This document shows, piece by piece, positions 1 through 7,300 of a DNA stretch of 31,410 nucleotides. Position numbers and translations under genes: made by a program. How positions within the stretch are numbered: position 1 is the first letter of the stretch; every line of letters begins with the position of its first letter. The stretch lies in assembly GCA_049511415.1 (NCBI GenBank), contig JBEKYC010000081.1, positions 1-31,410 on the forward strand, read 5' to 3'. Origin of the DNA: Bog-159 sp049511415. GTDB taxonomy: Bacteria; Acidobacteriota; Terriglobia; Bryobacterales; Bryobacteraceae. The notes under the pieces were generated by a model. That model was not told the origin of the DNA and searched no databases. It saw only the letters and a list, made by a program, of their open reading frames with translations.

Positions 1-893
1 ACATTCCCGATGCCTTCGTCGCGCAGAAACCGATCCAACTCGCGCGCGATACGCAGCGGCGCGCGCGGATCCCAGAAAGTAGCCGTGCCTACCTCGACCG
101 CGCTGGCGCCGGCCACCAGAAATTCCGCGGCGTCTTCCCCGGTGGCGATACCTCCCAAGCCGATCACCGGAATCTTCACGGCTTGCGCGGCCTGGTAAAC
201 CAGGCGGAGCGCGATGGGTTTGATGGCCGGCCCGGACAACCCGCCGAAACCCGCGCCCAGTCGCGGACGCCGCGCGCGCGCATCGATGGCCAGACTCACG
301 AACGTATTCACCAGCGAAATGGCGTCGGCGCCGCTCGCTTCCGCGGCGCGGGCCAATGGTTCAATGGCGCCCACGTTAGGCGACAGCTTTACGATCAAAG
401 GCCGCCGCGCGATGCGCTTGACGGCCGTCACCACCTCCGCCAGCAGCGCCGGATCGCTCGAAAAATAGATGCCGCCGTGGCGTGTGTTGGGGCAGGAAGC
501 ATTCAACTCGTAGGCGGCCAATCCTTCCGCGCCCTCGAGCACCCGCACCACCTCCACGTAATCTTCCGTGGCGTAGCCGAAGACGTTGGCCACCACTGCC
601 GTGCGCAGGCGCGCCAGCCGCGGCAGTTTCTGGCGCACGAAAGCCTCCACGCCGATATTCTGCAGGCCGATGGAATTGAGCATGCCTGCCTGTGTTTCCC
701 AGAGCCGCGGCGGCGGATTCCCGTCCATAGGCTGGCGCGACAGGCCTTTCACCACCAGCCCGCCCAATTCGTTCAAATTCAGCAGACGCTCGAATTCCAC
801 GCCGTAACCGAATGTGCCGGAGGCGGCCAACACCGGATTGCGAAGCGGAATGCCACACAGTGAAGTAGCCAGGCGCGGTTCGCCGCCGCTCAT
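1..893 (-). CDS. pyrD: Dihydroorotate dehydrogenase, class 1B-like (3' end cut by window edge)
   Basis: This FMN flavoenzyme oxidises dihydroorotate to orotate in pyrimidine synthesis. The frame reads from an ATG at 893 (MSGGEPRLATSLCGIPLRNP) for 297 codons with no stop, so only the last few residues should lie outside the window. Visible family motifs are the N-terminal NPVLAASGTFGYG, the active-site segment ELNASCPNTRHGG (Cys is the class 1B catalytic base), IVKLSPNV with the conserved Lys, and the FMN phosphate-binding stretch PVIGLGGIATGEDAAEFL. The ATG overlaps the stop of the upstream phosphatase-like gene (ATGA at 890-893), which implies translational coupling. No pyrK is in view; it may lie beyond the left edge. 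Because the frame has no stop inside the window, it is easily missed by ORF callers. Confidence 0.93.
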   Translation of the reverse strand, partial: MSGGEPRLATSLCGIPLRNPVLAASGTFGYGVEFERLLNLNELGGLVVKGLSRQPMDGNPPPRLWETQAGMLNSIGLQNIGVEAFVRQKLPRLARLRTAVVANVFGYATEDYVEVVRVLEGAEGLAAYELNASCPNTRHGGIYFSSDPALLAEVVTAVKRIARRPLIVKLSPNVGAIEPLARAAEASGADAISLVNTFVSLAIDARARRPRLGAGFGGLSGPAIKPIALRLVYQAAQAVKIPVIGLGGIATGEDAAEFLVAGASAVEVGTATFWDPRAPLRIARELDRFLRDEGIGN

Positions 894-2425
894 TTGGCGC
901 GCTCGTCTTCGGGGCCTTCCGCGAAAGCCTCCGCCAGCACGTCGCCGGTGGCGGAAGACGGCATACCCACATTGGCGGCGCGCGCGATCGTGGGCGCGAC
1001 GTCCACCGATTGGATGACGCGCTCAATCTGCCGCCGGCCGAATTGCGGTCCGTAGAGAAACAGAGGCACTTGCGTGTCGTAGTTATAAAGCGAGCCGTAG
1101 GAGACGCCCCGTCCGGAATTGAAATCCTCGACCGCTCCGGGCTCATAGGCCAGCATGACATCGCCGGAACGCAATTCATTGAAACTGTTTTCGAACATAC
1201 GCCGCCATTCGCCGGTGTGCGAGCAGTCGCCATCGGCGGTGTAGTAGCCGGCCACGCCGGGCACGCGCAGCGCCGTCTCTCCCGCCAGTTTGCGCGCGCC
1301 GCGGGCGGCGATACCCTTTTCCCGCAGCAGTTCCAGCTTCAAGTACAGGAACGGGTAAATATACTTGTCTATGTAGGCGGCCTTGGCGACGCCTTTATCG
1401 AACCAGTCGGCGAAGCCTTTCTCGATAGCGCGCGCCACGTTCTCACTGGCAACCGGCTTTTGCGAATGCAGCAATGCCCCGGCATCCCCCAAAGCGCCAT
1501 GCGCGGCGGCGAAAATCAGGTTGTAGTTGTTCCTGACGGGAGTCTTGGTCAACGTTTCCAACGTGCGCTGGATCTGGCGGTCCAATTGGGCCGCCATCTG
1601 GGTCATGAGGTCGGAGTCCGATCCTGTTTCATAACCCAGCAGGGCCATCGATCCCAGAGATACGAAAACAAAGTCCAGCGTATCGCCTTGCCCCAGTCTT
1701 TCCTTGTCGATCAGCTTCAGCAGGAAATCGAATTGCCTGAGCTGTCCGAAGGGGGATGAGAGGTAGAGGGCCATGAACTCTTCCGGGCGCTTGGGGTCGA
1801 AGGTGAGGCTCCGCAGCGGGGGCGTATTGGGACCCGCGTGAATGGCGTTCCATTTTTCGTTGTAGTATCTGCGCGCCGGCTGCCATTGATTGAATGCGTC
1901 CAGCCAGTCGGGCGCATTGCCGCGCGTGGTGAATGCTCCCTGGGTGTCCATCCAAAATGTCTGGGCTTTGGAACGGCCCGCCAGCAATGAAGTCAGTCCC
2001 TCGTTCAGCCCCACACAGTAGATTCGGTTGGGCCCGGCCCGGGAAACCTCATCCGCCAAAGTGGTGGCTTCCAGCAATTCGGCGCGCCCCTGCGCCACGG
2101 TGCGCGCGCGGCGGTCGTACCAGCGATCCGCGACAATTCCATGCAACCCCGGATACGCGCCCGTAGCCAGCGTAGCCAGGCCGCTGGCGGTGAAACTGCT
2201 GGCCGCCAGGTGGCAGTTTGGATAATAAATGCCCTTGGTCATCAACTCGCGGAACCCTCCGGGAACCATGAGGGGGCCTATGCGATCCAGGTAGACCTGG
2301 CGGAACTGCTCGGCGAACAGGAGGACGAATAGATTGCGGCGCGGCCGCAACGCCTGCAGGCGGATCGGCAAGGATCCTGCCAAACCGGCCATACTGACGG
2401 CGAAACGCCTGCGGGAAAGGGCCAT
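890..2425 (-). CDS. Tat-exported alkaline-phosphatase-superfamily protein, probable pseudoenzyme
   Basis: A 511-residue protein of the type I phosphodiesterase/nucleotide pyrophosphatase family (PafA/NPP-like). It begins with a twin-arginine signal (LSRRRFAVSMAGLAGS), so it should be exported folded. The fold is recognisable from FRELMTKGIYYPNCH, SSFTASGLATLATGAYPGLHGIV, WYDRRA, the late YNYDTQVPLFLYGP and SVDVAPTIA. The candidate nucleophile Thr in SFTAS is kept. The places where active relatives carry metal ligands look substituted: the first Asp (VDQMR-type motif) is AEQFR, the D...H pair is SMALLGYE, the DH of ADHG is AAHG, and the last His (THG-type) is SYG. The Lys/Arg pair of relatives also appears lost (VGLNEG). 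The family is clear; lack of activity is inferred from remembered alignments. It is translationally coupled to pyrD. Confidence 0.85.
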   Translation of the reverse strand: MALSRRRFAVSMAGLAGSLPIRLQALRPRRNLFVLLFAEQFRQVYLDRIGPLMVPGGFRELMTKGIYYPNCHLAASSFTASGLATLATGAYPGLHGIVADRWYDRRARTVAQGRAELLEATTLADEVSRAGPNRIYCVGLNEGLTSLLAGRSKAQTFWMDTQGAFTTRGNAPDWLDAFNQWQPARRYYNEKWNAIHAGPNTPPLRSLTFDPKRPEEFMALYLSSPFGQLRQFDFLLKLIDKERLGQGDTLDFVFVSLGSMALLGYETGSDSDLMTQMAAQLDRQIQRTLETLTKTPVRNNYNLIFAAAHGALGDAGALLHSQKPVASENVARAIEKGFADWFDKGVAKAAYIDKYIYPFLYLKLELLREKGIAARGARKLAGETALRVPGVAGYYTADGDCSHTGEWRRMFENSFNELRSGDVMLAYEPGAVEDFNSGRGVSYGSLYNYDTQVPLFLYGPQFGRRQIERVIQSVDVAPTIARAANVGMPSSATGDVLAEAFAEGPEDERAK

Positions 2426-2535
2426 CGGCTAAAGTGTAACAATCCTGCTTAAATTATGGTATGTTGTTCTCCTTAATAGTCTTTCATAATTCTTTATAGA
2501 ACGGGTGCATAGCACTCGAGAGGGAGAAACCGCCA
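2426..2535. promoter_or_regulatory. AT-rich divergent intergenic region
   Basis: This 110-base gap separates the divergent phosphatase-like and HTH genes and is much richer in A/T than its surroundings, as expected for two back-to-back promoters. Possible -10-like boxes are CATAAT (2485-2490) and TATAGA (2495-2500) on the plus strand. Neither has a convincing -35 at the right distance, so no exact promoter is called. A GAGGGAGA ribosome-binding site sits just before the HTH start. Confidence 0.35.
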
Positions 2536-2865
2536 ATGCAAAATGATGATGAGAGTGTATTGGGTCTGGCCACTATCAGGCGCAACCGAGGTATTTCGCT
2601 GGAGCAGATCGCGGAATCTACAAAGATCAACATTCGCAGCCTGAAGGCTATCGAAGGCGGCGACTTCAAAAAATTACCGGGCGGCATTTATAACACCAGC
2701 TATATTCGCCAGTACGCCAAAGCCATCGACTTCGACGAGACCGAGCTGCTGGCTTTCTACCGCGTCAAAATGGGCGCTCCCGCCAATGCGGAAGAAAACA
2801 AGGACCAGCGCAATAGCAAGAATGTGATGGGTGGCGGGTTCCGCCAGGCGTCCATCATCGGCTAG
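2536..2865 (+). CDS. Stand-alone RodZ-type helix-turn-helix protein
   Basis: A 109-residue protein whose residues about 8-75 form an HTH_25/RodZ-N-terminal-type domain (LATIRRNRGISLEQIAEST, IRSLKAIEGGDFKKLPGG, YIRQYAKAIDFDE). In RodZ this domain binds MreB, and in related proteins it binds DNA. Here the membrane segment and periplasmic domain of RodZ are absent; after the helical domain there is only a short polar tail. The start is supported by GAGGGAGA about ten bases upstream. It stands alone, divergent from the phosphatase-like gene and convergent with the TolC-family gene only ten bases away. It could be a small transcription factor or a cytoplasmic MreB-binding partner; the sequence does not decide. 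Confidence 0.8.
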   Translation: MQNDDESVLGLATIRRNRGISLEQIAESTKINIRSLKAIEGGDFKKLPGGIYNTSYIRQYAKAIDFDETELLAFYRVKMGAPANAEENKDQRNSKNVMGGGFRQASIIG

Positions 2866-2875
2866 CGCATCGCGC

Positions 2876-4159
2876 TTATCGCAAGGCCGTCAAGAGATCT
2901 CCGGTCTGCCGCGCCAGGTTCCAGTGCGCGCGCTCGGCGGCGTAATCCGCGTCATAGAACGCCAGCCACTTGCCGGTTTCGGCAATGCGAGATTCCTCCA
3001 CCAGCGTGAGTAGCACGCGGCCCTCTCCGAACAAGGCCAAATTCACGGAAACCTGTTCCCGTGCCACATCCAGGTCCAGACGCGCCACATCGCGGGACTC
3101 CTCCATCTTGCGCACTTCGCGATAGGATTGTCGTGTATCGGCTGTAATCCGGTTACGCGCATCCGCGAGTTGGATACGTAATTTGGCGGCGTCCGCATCG
3201 GCTTCGGCGGCGGCCGCGCTGACGGCCGGGCCCGGCAGCAGCGGGAGTTGGAACGAGACGCCGATCTCGCCGTTGTTGCGCTGATACTTCAGAAAGTAGT
3301 CCTGGTAGTGATTGAAGGTCGCGAAAAGACCGTATTGGGCAACCAGGTCGACTCTGGGCAAACGGCCCGCCTTGGCCGCCCGGCCCTCCAAACCCTTAGC
3401 GGCGATTTCAGATTGCAGCCGGCGCAGTTCTTTGCTCGACTGCAACGCGCTTTCCACGGCACTCTCTTCCGACGCCGGCATCGGGGGCAGCGTGCGCTCT
3501 TCGGCGGCTGGGCGCACGCGATCGTCCGCCGTGTAGCCCATGACGATCGCCAAGGATGTTTCGGCGGTCTCGCGATCGTCGTCGAATGCATCGGCGATCT
3601 GCCGGGCACGCGCCATGTTGAATTGCGCCCGCTTCTGTTCGATGGGCAGTTCACGCCCTTCCGCGACGCGGCTTTGCACAGTGGCCAGCACCTTTTCCAG
3701 GCTGGCAACTTCCTTGCGTGTAAGGTCGGCCGCACGTGCCGCCCGCTCGGCGTCCGCATATAGCGAAGCCACCCGGAACGCCACTTCGTCCCCCTTGGCG
3801 GACGCCGAGAGCTCGGCGCCGCGAGCTTCCTCCTTGGTCTTCGCGACCGTATAGCTTTGCTGTTTATTGAAGAGGAACTGCGTGGCCCGGCCTTGCAACA
3901 CGGAAGGCGCGGCGCCATCGATGCTCATCGGGAAACCGTTGGTATATGCCAGGCCGCTGCCAAAGAAAACATGCGGCGCAAAGGGATCCTTCTGCACGCG
4001 CACGGCCTCCTGGGCTTTGCGGGCGTCCAGGCGGGCCAAGGCAATGTCGGGACTTTGCCCCAGAGCCCGCTGGACGGCCTGGCGGAGAGTCATCGTATAC
4101 ACCTCGGCATGCAGACAGACGGCGCCCAGCGCGACGACAATTGGAAGAGACTTGCACAT
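2876..4159 (-). CDS. TolC-family outer-membrane efflux protein
   Basis: A 427-residue outer-membrane factor that would form the trimeric exit duct of a tripartite efflux pump or type I exporter. The chosen ATG at 4159 gives a signal peptide (MCKSLPIVVALGAVCLHA, cleavage before EVYTM); the frame is open further upstream but that extension is not signal-like. Two OEP repeats follow. The first starts TLRQAVQRALGQSPDIALARL with long Ala/Glu/Arg-rich helices. The second contains ARLPRVDLVAQYG-type strand sequence and GVSFQLPLLPGPAVSAAAAEA. This layout is typical of the family. No membrane-fusion protein or inner-membrane pump gene lies next to it, so the partner must be elsewhere and the substrate cannot be guessed. 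It ends ten bases from the convergent HTH gene. Confidence 0.88.
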   Translation of the reverse strand: MCKSLPIVVALGAVCLHAEVYTMTLRQAVQRALGQSPDIALARLDARKAQEAVRVQKDPFAPHVFFGSGLAYTNGFPMSIDGAAPSVLQGRATQFLFNKQQSYTVAKTKEEARGAELSASAKGDEVAFRVASLYADAERAARAADLTRKEVASLEKVLATVQSRVAEGRELPIEQKRAQFNMARARQIADAFDDDRETAETSLAIVMGYTADDRVRPAAEERTLPPMPASEESAVESALQSSKELRRLQSEIAAKGLEGRAAKAGRLPRVDLVAQYGLFATFNHYQDYFLKYQRNNGEIGVSFQLPLLPGPAVSAAAAEADADAAKLRIQLADARNRITADTRQSYREVRKMEESRDVARLDLDVAREQVSVNLALFGEGRVLLTLVEESRIAETGKWLAFYDADYAAERAHWNLARQTGDLLTALR

Positions 4160-4219
4160 GCATGTATTGTCGCAAGCCGGCGCCGCCACAAATTTTTCTT
4201 CCCGACACACCCTACGCGC

Positions 4220-4249
4220 TATAATCGTTGCATCCGCGGGTTCGCCCGC
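4220..4249 (+). promoter_or_regulatory. Consensus -10 box plus UUCG-tetraloop hairpin in the leader
   Basis: TATAAT at 4220-4225 is a perfect -10 box 34 bases before the ATG at 4260; the -35 region (around 4197-4202) is pyrimidine-rich and poor. The predicted leader contains GCGGG-TTCG-CCCGC (4236-4249), a five-base-pair hairpin closed by the very stable UUCG tetraloop, ending ten bases before the start codon. It occupies the place where a Shine-Dalgarno sequence would be, and none is visible. The promoter is likely; a regulatory role for the hairpin is inference. Confidence 0.5.
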
Positions 4250-4259
4250 AACGCGCACA

Positions 4260-4976
4260 ATGGTTCCAAACCGTTATAGAGGCAAGCTGATCGTCGTGGA
4301 GGGGATTCGCGGATCCGGTAAGCGCACCCAAGGCGCGCTGCTGAACCAATGGTTGCGGGCCCAGGGCTACGCCACGGCTTTCGGCGATTGGAATTCCTCG
4401 CCGCTGGTGAGAGATGTCCTGAAGCGCGGCCAGACGAACCGGTCGTTCACCCAGACTACGTTCAGTTTGATCCAGGCAGCCGATTTCGCGGACCGCATGG
4501 AGAGTTACATCCTGCCTCTGATTAAAGCCGGAGCGGTCGTGTTCGCGGACGGCTACGTGTTTACGGCCTTTGCGCGAGAGGCCGCGCGCGGCGCCAACCG
4601 CACTTGGTTACGCAACCTTTACAGCTACGCGCTACGGCCCAGTCTGACATTCTACTTTCGCGTGCCGGTCGAGGAAGCCATAAACCGGGTTCATGGCGAA
4701 TCCATCGAGTATTATGACGCGGGGATGGATTTGGGCCTCAGTCCGCACATCCAGGAGAGTTTTCGGATTTTCCAGCAACGCATCCTCGATGAGTACGAGG
4801 ACATGGCGGGCGAAATGGAATTCCGGACCATCGACGCGACTTTGCCCGTGGAGGAGCAGCAGCGGCAGATGCGGCAGATCGTAACGGAAAGTCTGAGCGA
4901 AGTTTTAAGGCGGGGAATTCTGCGCACTTCTTCCAGAGGGTCCAATGGCATCGCGAAAGCCGTTACAGCCTTATAG
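4260..4976 (+). CDS. Thymidylate-kinase-like P-loop protein 1
   Basis: A 238-residue P-loop nucleoside-monophosphate-kinase-type protein, related to dTMP kinase (Tmk). The ATG at 4260 follows a -10 box and gives MVPNRYRGKLIVVEGIRGSG; the open frame upstream to 3867 is antisense to the TolC gene and is not used. Walker A is intact (GIRGSGKRTQ). In place of the Tmk 'DRY' motif it has ADGYVFTAFAREAARG, so the usual Arg is Gly. A later FYFRVPVEEAINRVHG matches the Tmk strand plus LID start (FLDVPPEEALRR type). It is longer than typical Tmk (about 210) and has YYDAGMDLGLSPHIQESF instead of a standard LID. The next gene is a paralogue starting 32 bases inside this one. It is probably not the housekeeping Tmk; the true substrate is unknown. 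Confidence 0.8.
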   Translation: MVPNRYRGKLIVVEGIRGSGKRTQGALLNQWLRAQGYATAFGDWNSSPLVRDVLKRGQTNRSFTQTTFSLIQAADFADRMESYILPLIKAGAVVFADGYVFTAFAREAARGANRTWLRNLYSYALRPSLTFYFRVPVEEAINRVHGESIEYYDAGMDLGLSPHIQESFRIFQQRILDEYEDMAGEMEFRTIDATLPVEEQQRQMRQIVTESLSEVLRRGILRTSSRGSNGIAKAVTAL

Positions 4977-5685
4977 TGAACCGCTCCCCGGCGTGGATGT
5001 ATCGGGACTGGGCGGCAAACTGATCGTGATCGTGGGCCCTCACGCCGTGGGCCGCTCCACGCAGATGGCGCGCTTGCGCCCTTGGCTGGAACGCGAGGGT
5101 CATGCCGTCTTCGATACGTCCAAGTTCCGCTCGGCTCTGGCCGGTAAAGGTATTCAGGAAGCCAAGGGCGGTCATATCATGGGACCTCTGGCCATGACCC
5201 TGTTTTACGCCACGGATTTCGCCGACCGGTTGGAGAAGGAAATCATTCCCGCGTTGCGCGCGGGCTTCACGGTGGTGACCGATCACTACAGTTTTTCGAT
5301 TGTGGCCCGCGCCATGGCGCGCGGCCAAGACCGCAAATGGATCGAGCAGGCGGTGGGTTTCGCGCTGGCGCCGCACGCGGTATTCTACTTGCGGGCTCGC
5401 GTGGGCGACCTGATTATGCGCGTGGTGACGGGGCGCGGCGCCTTCGACTACTGGGAAAGCGGGATGGATTACCGTTTCGGCGTCGACAAACACCAGAGTT
5501 TCGTGCGATACCAGCGGCGCGTGATCCAGGCCTTGGATAATTTGTCCTCGGCATACGGCTTTACGGTCGTGGACGCAACCCAGCCTCCCGACGCGGTCTT
5601 CCGCGAGCTGCAACGCCACATCTCCGCCCTGGCTTTCGAGAAAAGCGAGCTGGAGGCGCCGCCCGCGGGCCAGCACGCTAAATAA
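4945..5685 (+). CDS. Thymidylate-kinase-like protein 2, degenerate Walker A
   Basis: A 246-residue paralogue of the preceding protein, overlapping it by 32 bases in another frame. The shared architecture is clear: GGKLIVIVGPHAVGRSTQMA at the P-loop, ATDFADRLEKEIIPALRAG (compare AADFADRMESYILPLIKAG in protein 1), TDHYSFSIVARAMARGQDRKW, FYLRARVGDLIMRV, and YWESGMDYRFGVDKHQSFVRYQRR. Walker A has Arg where the catalytic Lys should be (GRST rather than GKST), and the DR motif is DHY. Tight coupling and conserved surfaces suggest a heterodimer in which protein 1 binds ATP and protein 2 is regulatory or binds substrate. This is inferred; a slow but active kinase is also possible. Confidence 0.8.
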   Translation: MASRKPLQPYSEPLPGVDVSGLGGKLIVIVGPHAVGRSTQMARLRPWLEREGHAVFDTSKFRSALAGKGIQEAKGGHIMGPLAMTLFYATDFADRLEKEIIPALRAGFTVVTDHYSFSIVARAMARGQDRKWIEQAVGFALAPHAVFYLRARVGDLIMRVVTGRGAFDYWESGMDYRFGVDKHQSFVRYQRRVIQALDNLSSAYGFTVVDATQPPDAVFRELQRHISALAFEKSELEAPPAGQHAK

Positions 5686-5703
5686 GCGGGCGCCAGACGA
5701 CCG

Positions 5704-6180
5704 ATGGAAATCTACCTCCTGCGTCACGGGATCGCTGAAGATGCCAAAGCCGGTGTGCCGGACGCGGAACGCGCGCTCACCGATGCCGGCCGCGAAAAAC
5801 TGCACGCCGTGCTCGAACAGGCGCAAGCGGCGGGCGCCAGGCCCACCCTGATTCTGACGAGCCCGTACCGCCGCGCCATGCAGACGGCACGCATCGCGGG
5901 TCACGTCCTGGGCTGCAACAAAATTGTGGAGACCGAGGCGCTGACGCCGCATGCCACGCCTAAGGCGGTCTGGGAGGCAATCTGCGGCGGCCGCCGGGAG
6001 GATGCCTTGCTGCTGGCCGGGCACGAACCGCTTCTGGGCACGGCCATAGGCTATCTTCTGGGCGCGCCCTCGTTGCGCGTGGATGTGAAAAAAGCCGCGC
6101 TTGTGCGCATCGACCAGGAGTTCTTCACCGGCCCTCCCCGCGGCGTTCTCAAGTGGATGCTGACTCCGCGGTTGGTATAA
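5704..6180 (+). CDS. sixA: Phosphohistidine phosphatase SixA-like
   Basis: A 158-residue histidine-phosphatase-superfamily protein. The catalytic RHG is in MEIYLLRHGIAED, the second phosphate-binding Arg is in LTSPYRRAMQTA, and the second catalytic His is in LLLAGHEPLLG. The size and the absence of extra domains fit SixA, which in E. coli removes phosphate from histidine on phosphotransfer proteins. The insert and spacing are ordinary and the active site is complete. It starts 18 bases after the second kinase-like gene and is followed by DUF2252, so it probably belongs to a phosphoryl-transfer unit. The physiological substrate is unknown. The stop codon lies inside a TATAAT box that may serve the next gene. 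Confidence 0.87.
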   Translation: MEIYLLRHGIAEDAKAGVPDAERALTDAGREKLHAVLEQAQAAGARPTLILTSPYRRAMQTARIAGHVLGCNKIVETEALTPHATPKAVWEAICGGRREDALLLAGHEPLLGTAIGYLLGAPSLRVDVKKAALVRIDQEFFTGPPRGVLKWMLTPRLV

Positions 6181-6204
6181 TCTCCTGAGGCATTCGCGCG
6201 CCTC
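6176..6204 (+). promoter_or_regulatory. Internal -10 box over the sixA stop, with leader hairpin
   Basis: TATAAT at 6176-6181 overlaps the TAA of sixA and sits 27 bases before the DUF2252 start. It is followed by GAGGC (6187-6191) and GCCTC (6200-6204), which can form a five-base-pair hairpin immediately ahead of the ATG, much like the hairpin before the first kinase-like gene. No good -35 is seen, and no clear Shine-Dalgarno sequence. Confidence 0.35.
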
Positions 6205-6208
6205 TCCT

Positions 6209-7300
6209 ATGAAAATTCAGAAGGCTACCAGCCGTTATGAAGCCTGGCTCGCCAAGCAACTGACCATCGTTCCTGCCGACCTGGAGTTCAAACACACGCA
6301 GATGACCACCGCGCTGTTTCCGTTCCTGCGGGCGACTTACTACCGCTGGGCGCAGATCTGGCCGGAGGTTTGCGCCGATCTGGCCACCGCCCCTGAAGTC
6401 CTGGCGGTGGGCGATCTCCATGTTGAGAATTTCGGAACCTGGCGTGACGCCGAAGGGCGTCTAATTTGGGGCATCAACGATTTCGACGAGACGTACCGCA
6501 TGCCCTACACCAACGATCTGGTGCGCCTGGCCGCCAGCGCCCAGATGGCCATCTCCGACAGCCACCTGGGGCTGACCATAAAAGATGCGACGCGCGCCAT
6601 CCTGGAAGGTTATGGAGAATCATTGGCGGCCGCAGGGAGCGCCTTCGTGCTCGCCGAGCGGCACACCGCGTTGCGCGAAATGGCGGTGCACCGCTTGAAA
6701 GAAGTGTGTGGTTTTTGGGAGAAGCTCGACAACTGCACGCCCATCAAAGGCAAGGTGCCCGCGGGGGCTGCCAAAGGTATCGCGCGCATGCTACCCGTGC
6801 CGGAGTTGCCGCTCCGGTGCGTGCACCGCGTAGCCGGGCTGGGCAGCCTGGGCCGGCAGCGTTACGTAGCTTTGGCCGAATGGCACGGCGGCAAGGTCGC
6901 GCGGGAAGCCAAGGCCATGGCGCCCTCGGCCTGCTGGTGGGCCGGCGGAGCGAAAGGCTCGGCGCGTATTGCCTATCAACAAATCCTGGATACTTCGGTG
7001 CGCTGCCCTGATCCGTACGTGAGGCTGAAAGGCCGCTGGATCGTGCGGCGGCTGGCGCCGGATTGCTCGCGCATCGAACTGGCCGCACTCCCCAAAGTAC
7101 GGGATGAGATCCGCCTGCTGCACGCCATGGGATTCGAGACGGCCAACGTGCACCTGGGCAGCGGCAAAACACGTGCGATTCAGGCGGATCTGAAGAAGCG
7201 CGGCGTGGATTGGCTGGCCAAGGCGGCGGACGACATGGTGAAGGCGGTGACTAGGGATTGGGAGGACTGGCGTGACACACATGCAACGAAGGCGCATTGA
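6209..7300 (+). CDS. DUF2252 family protein (kinase-like fold)
   Basis: A 363-residue DUF2252 protein. Diagnostic motifs are VGDLHVENFGTWRD (residues about 72-85) and IWGINDFDETYRMPYTNDLV (about 90-110). They resemble the HGDxHxxN catalytic loop and DFE/DFG metal-binding motif of aminoglycoside-phosphotransferase-like kinases, so a phosphotransferase role is plausible but unproven for the family. LVRLAASAQMAI and the C-terminal ARGVDWLAK-type helices are also family-like. It follows sixA by 28 bases and its 3' end overlaps the next gene by 29 bases, so it is in the same run of genes. Together with the two kinase-like proteins and SixA it suggests a small phosphorylation/dephosphorylation system. 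Confidence 0.82.
   Translation: MKIQKATSRYEAWLAKQLTIVPADLEFKHTQMTTALFPFLRATYYRWAQIWPEVCADLATAPEVLAVGDLHVENFGTWRDAEGRLIWGINDFDETYRMPYTNDLVRLAASAQMAISDSHLGLTIKDATRAILEGYGESLAAAGSAFVLAERHTALREMAVHRLKEVCGFWEKLDNCTPIKGKVPAGAAKGIARMLPVPELPLRCVHRVAGLGSLGRQRYVALAEWHGGKVAREAKAMAPSACWWAGGAKGSARIAYQQILDTSVRCPDPYVRLKGRWIVRRLAPDCSRIELAALPKVRDEIRLLHAMGFETANVHLGSGKTRAIQADLKKRGVDWLAKAADDMVKAVTRDWEDWRDTHATKAH

Noticed and set aside
376..1233. 285-codon minus-strand frame across pyrD and the phosphatase-like gene
   Set aside because: It lies in a different frame from both genes, is Arg/Gly/Ala rich and has no motifs, while the two real frames on the same strand show clear family motifs.
3867..4259. N-terminal extension of the first kinase-like protein
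   Set aside because: It is antisense to the TolC-family signal peptide and first domain, and the -10 box at 4220 would fall inside it. The ATG at 4260 places the P-loop at the normal distance from the start.
4163..4259. Possible transposon or terminator at the pyrimidine run before the first kinase-like gene
   Set aside because: There is no inverted repeat next to the T-run, and the region is adequately explained as a divergent promoter.
4963..6024. 353-codon minus-strand frame antisense to the second kinase-like gene and sixA
   Set aside because: It mirrors strong coding frames with intact P-loop-like and RHG motifs. High-GC third positions commonly keep the antisense frame open, and its product is His/Arg rich without motifs.
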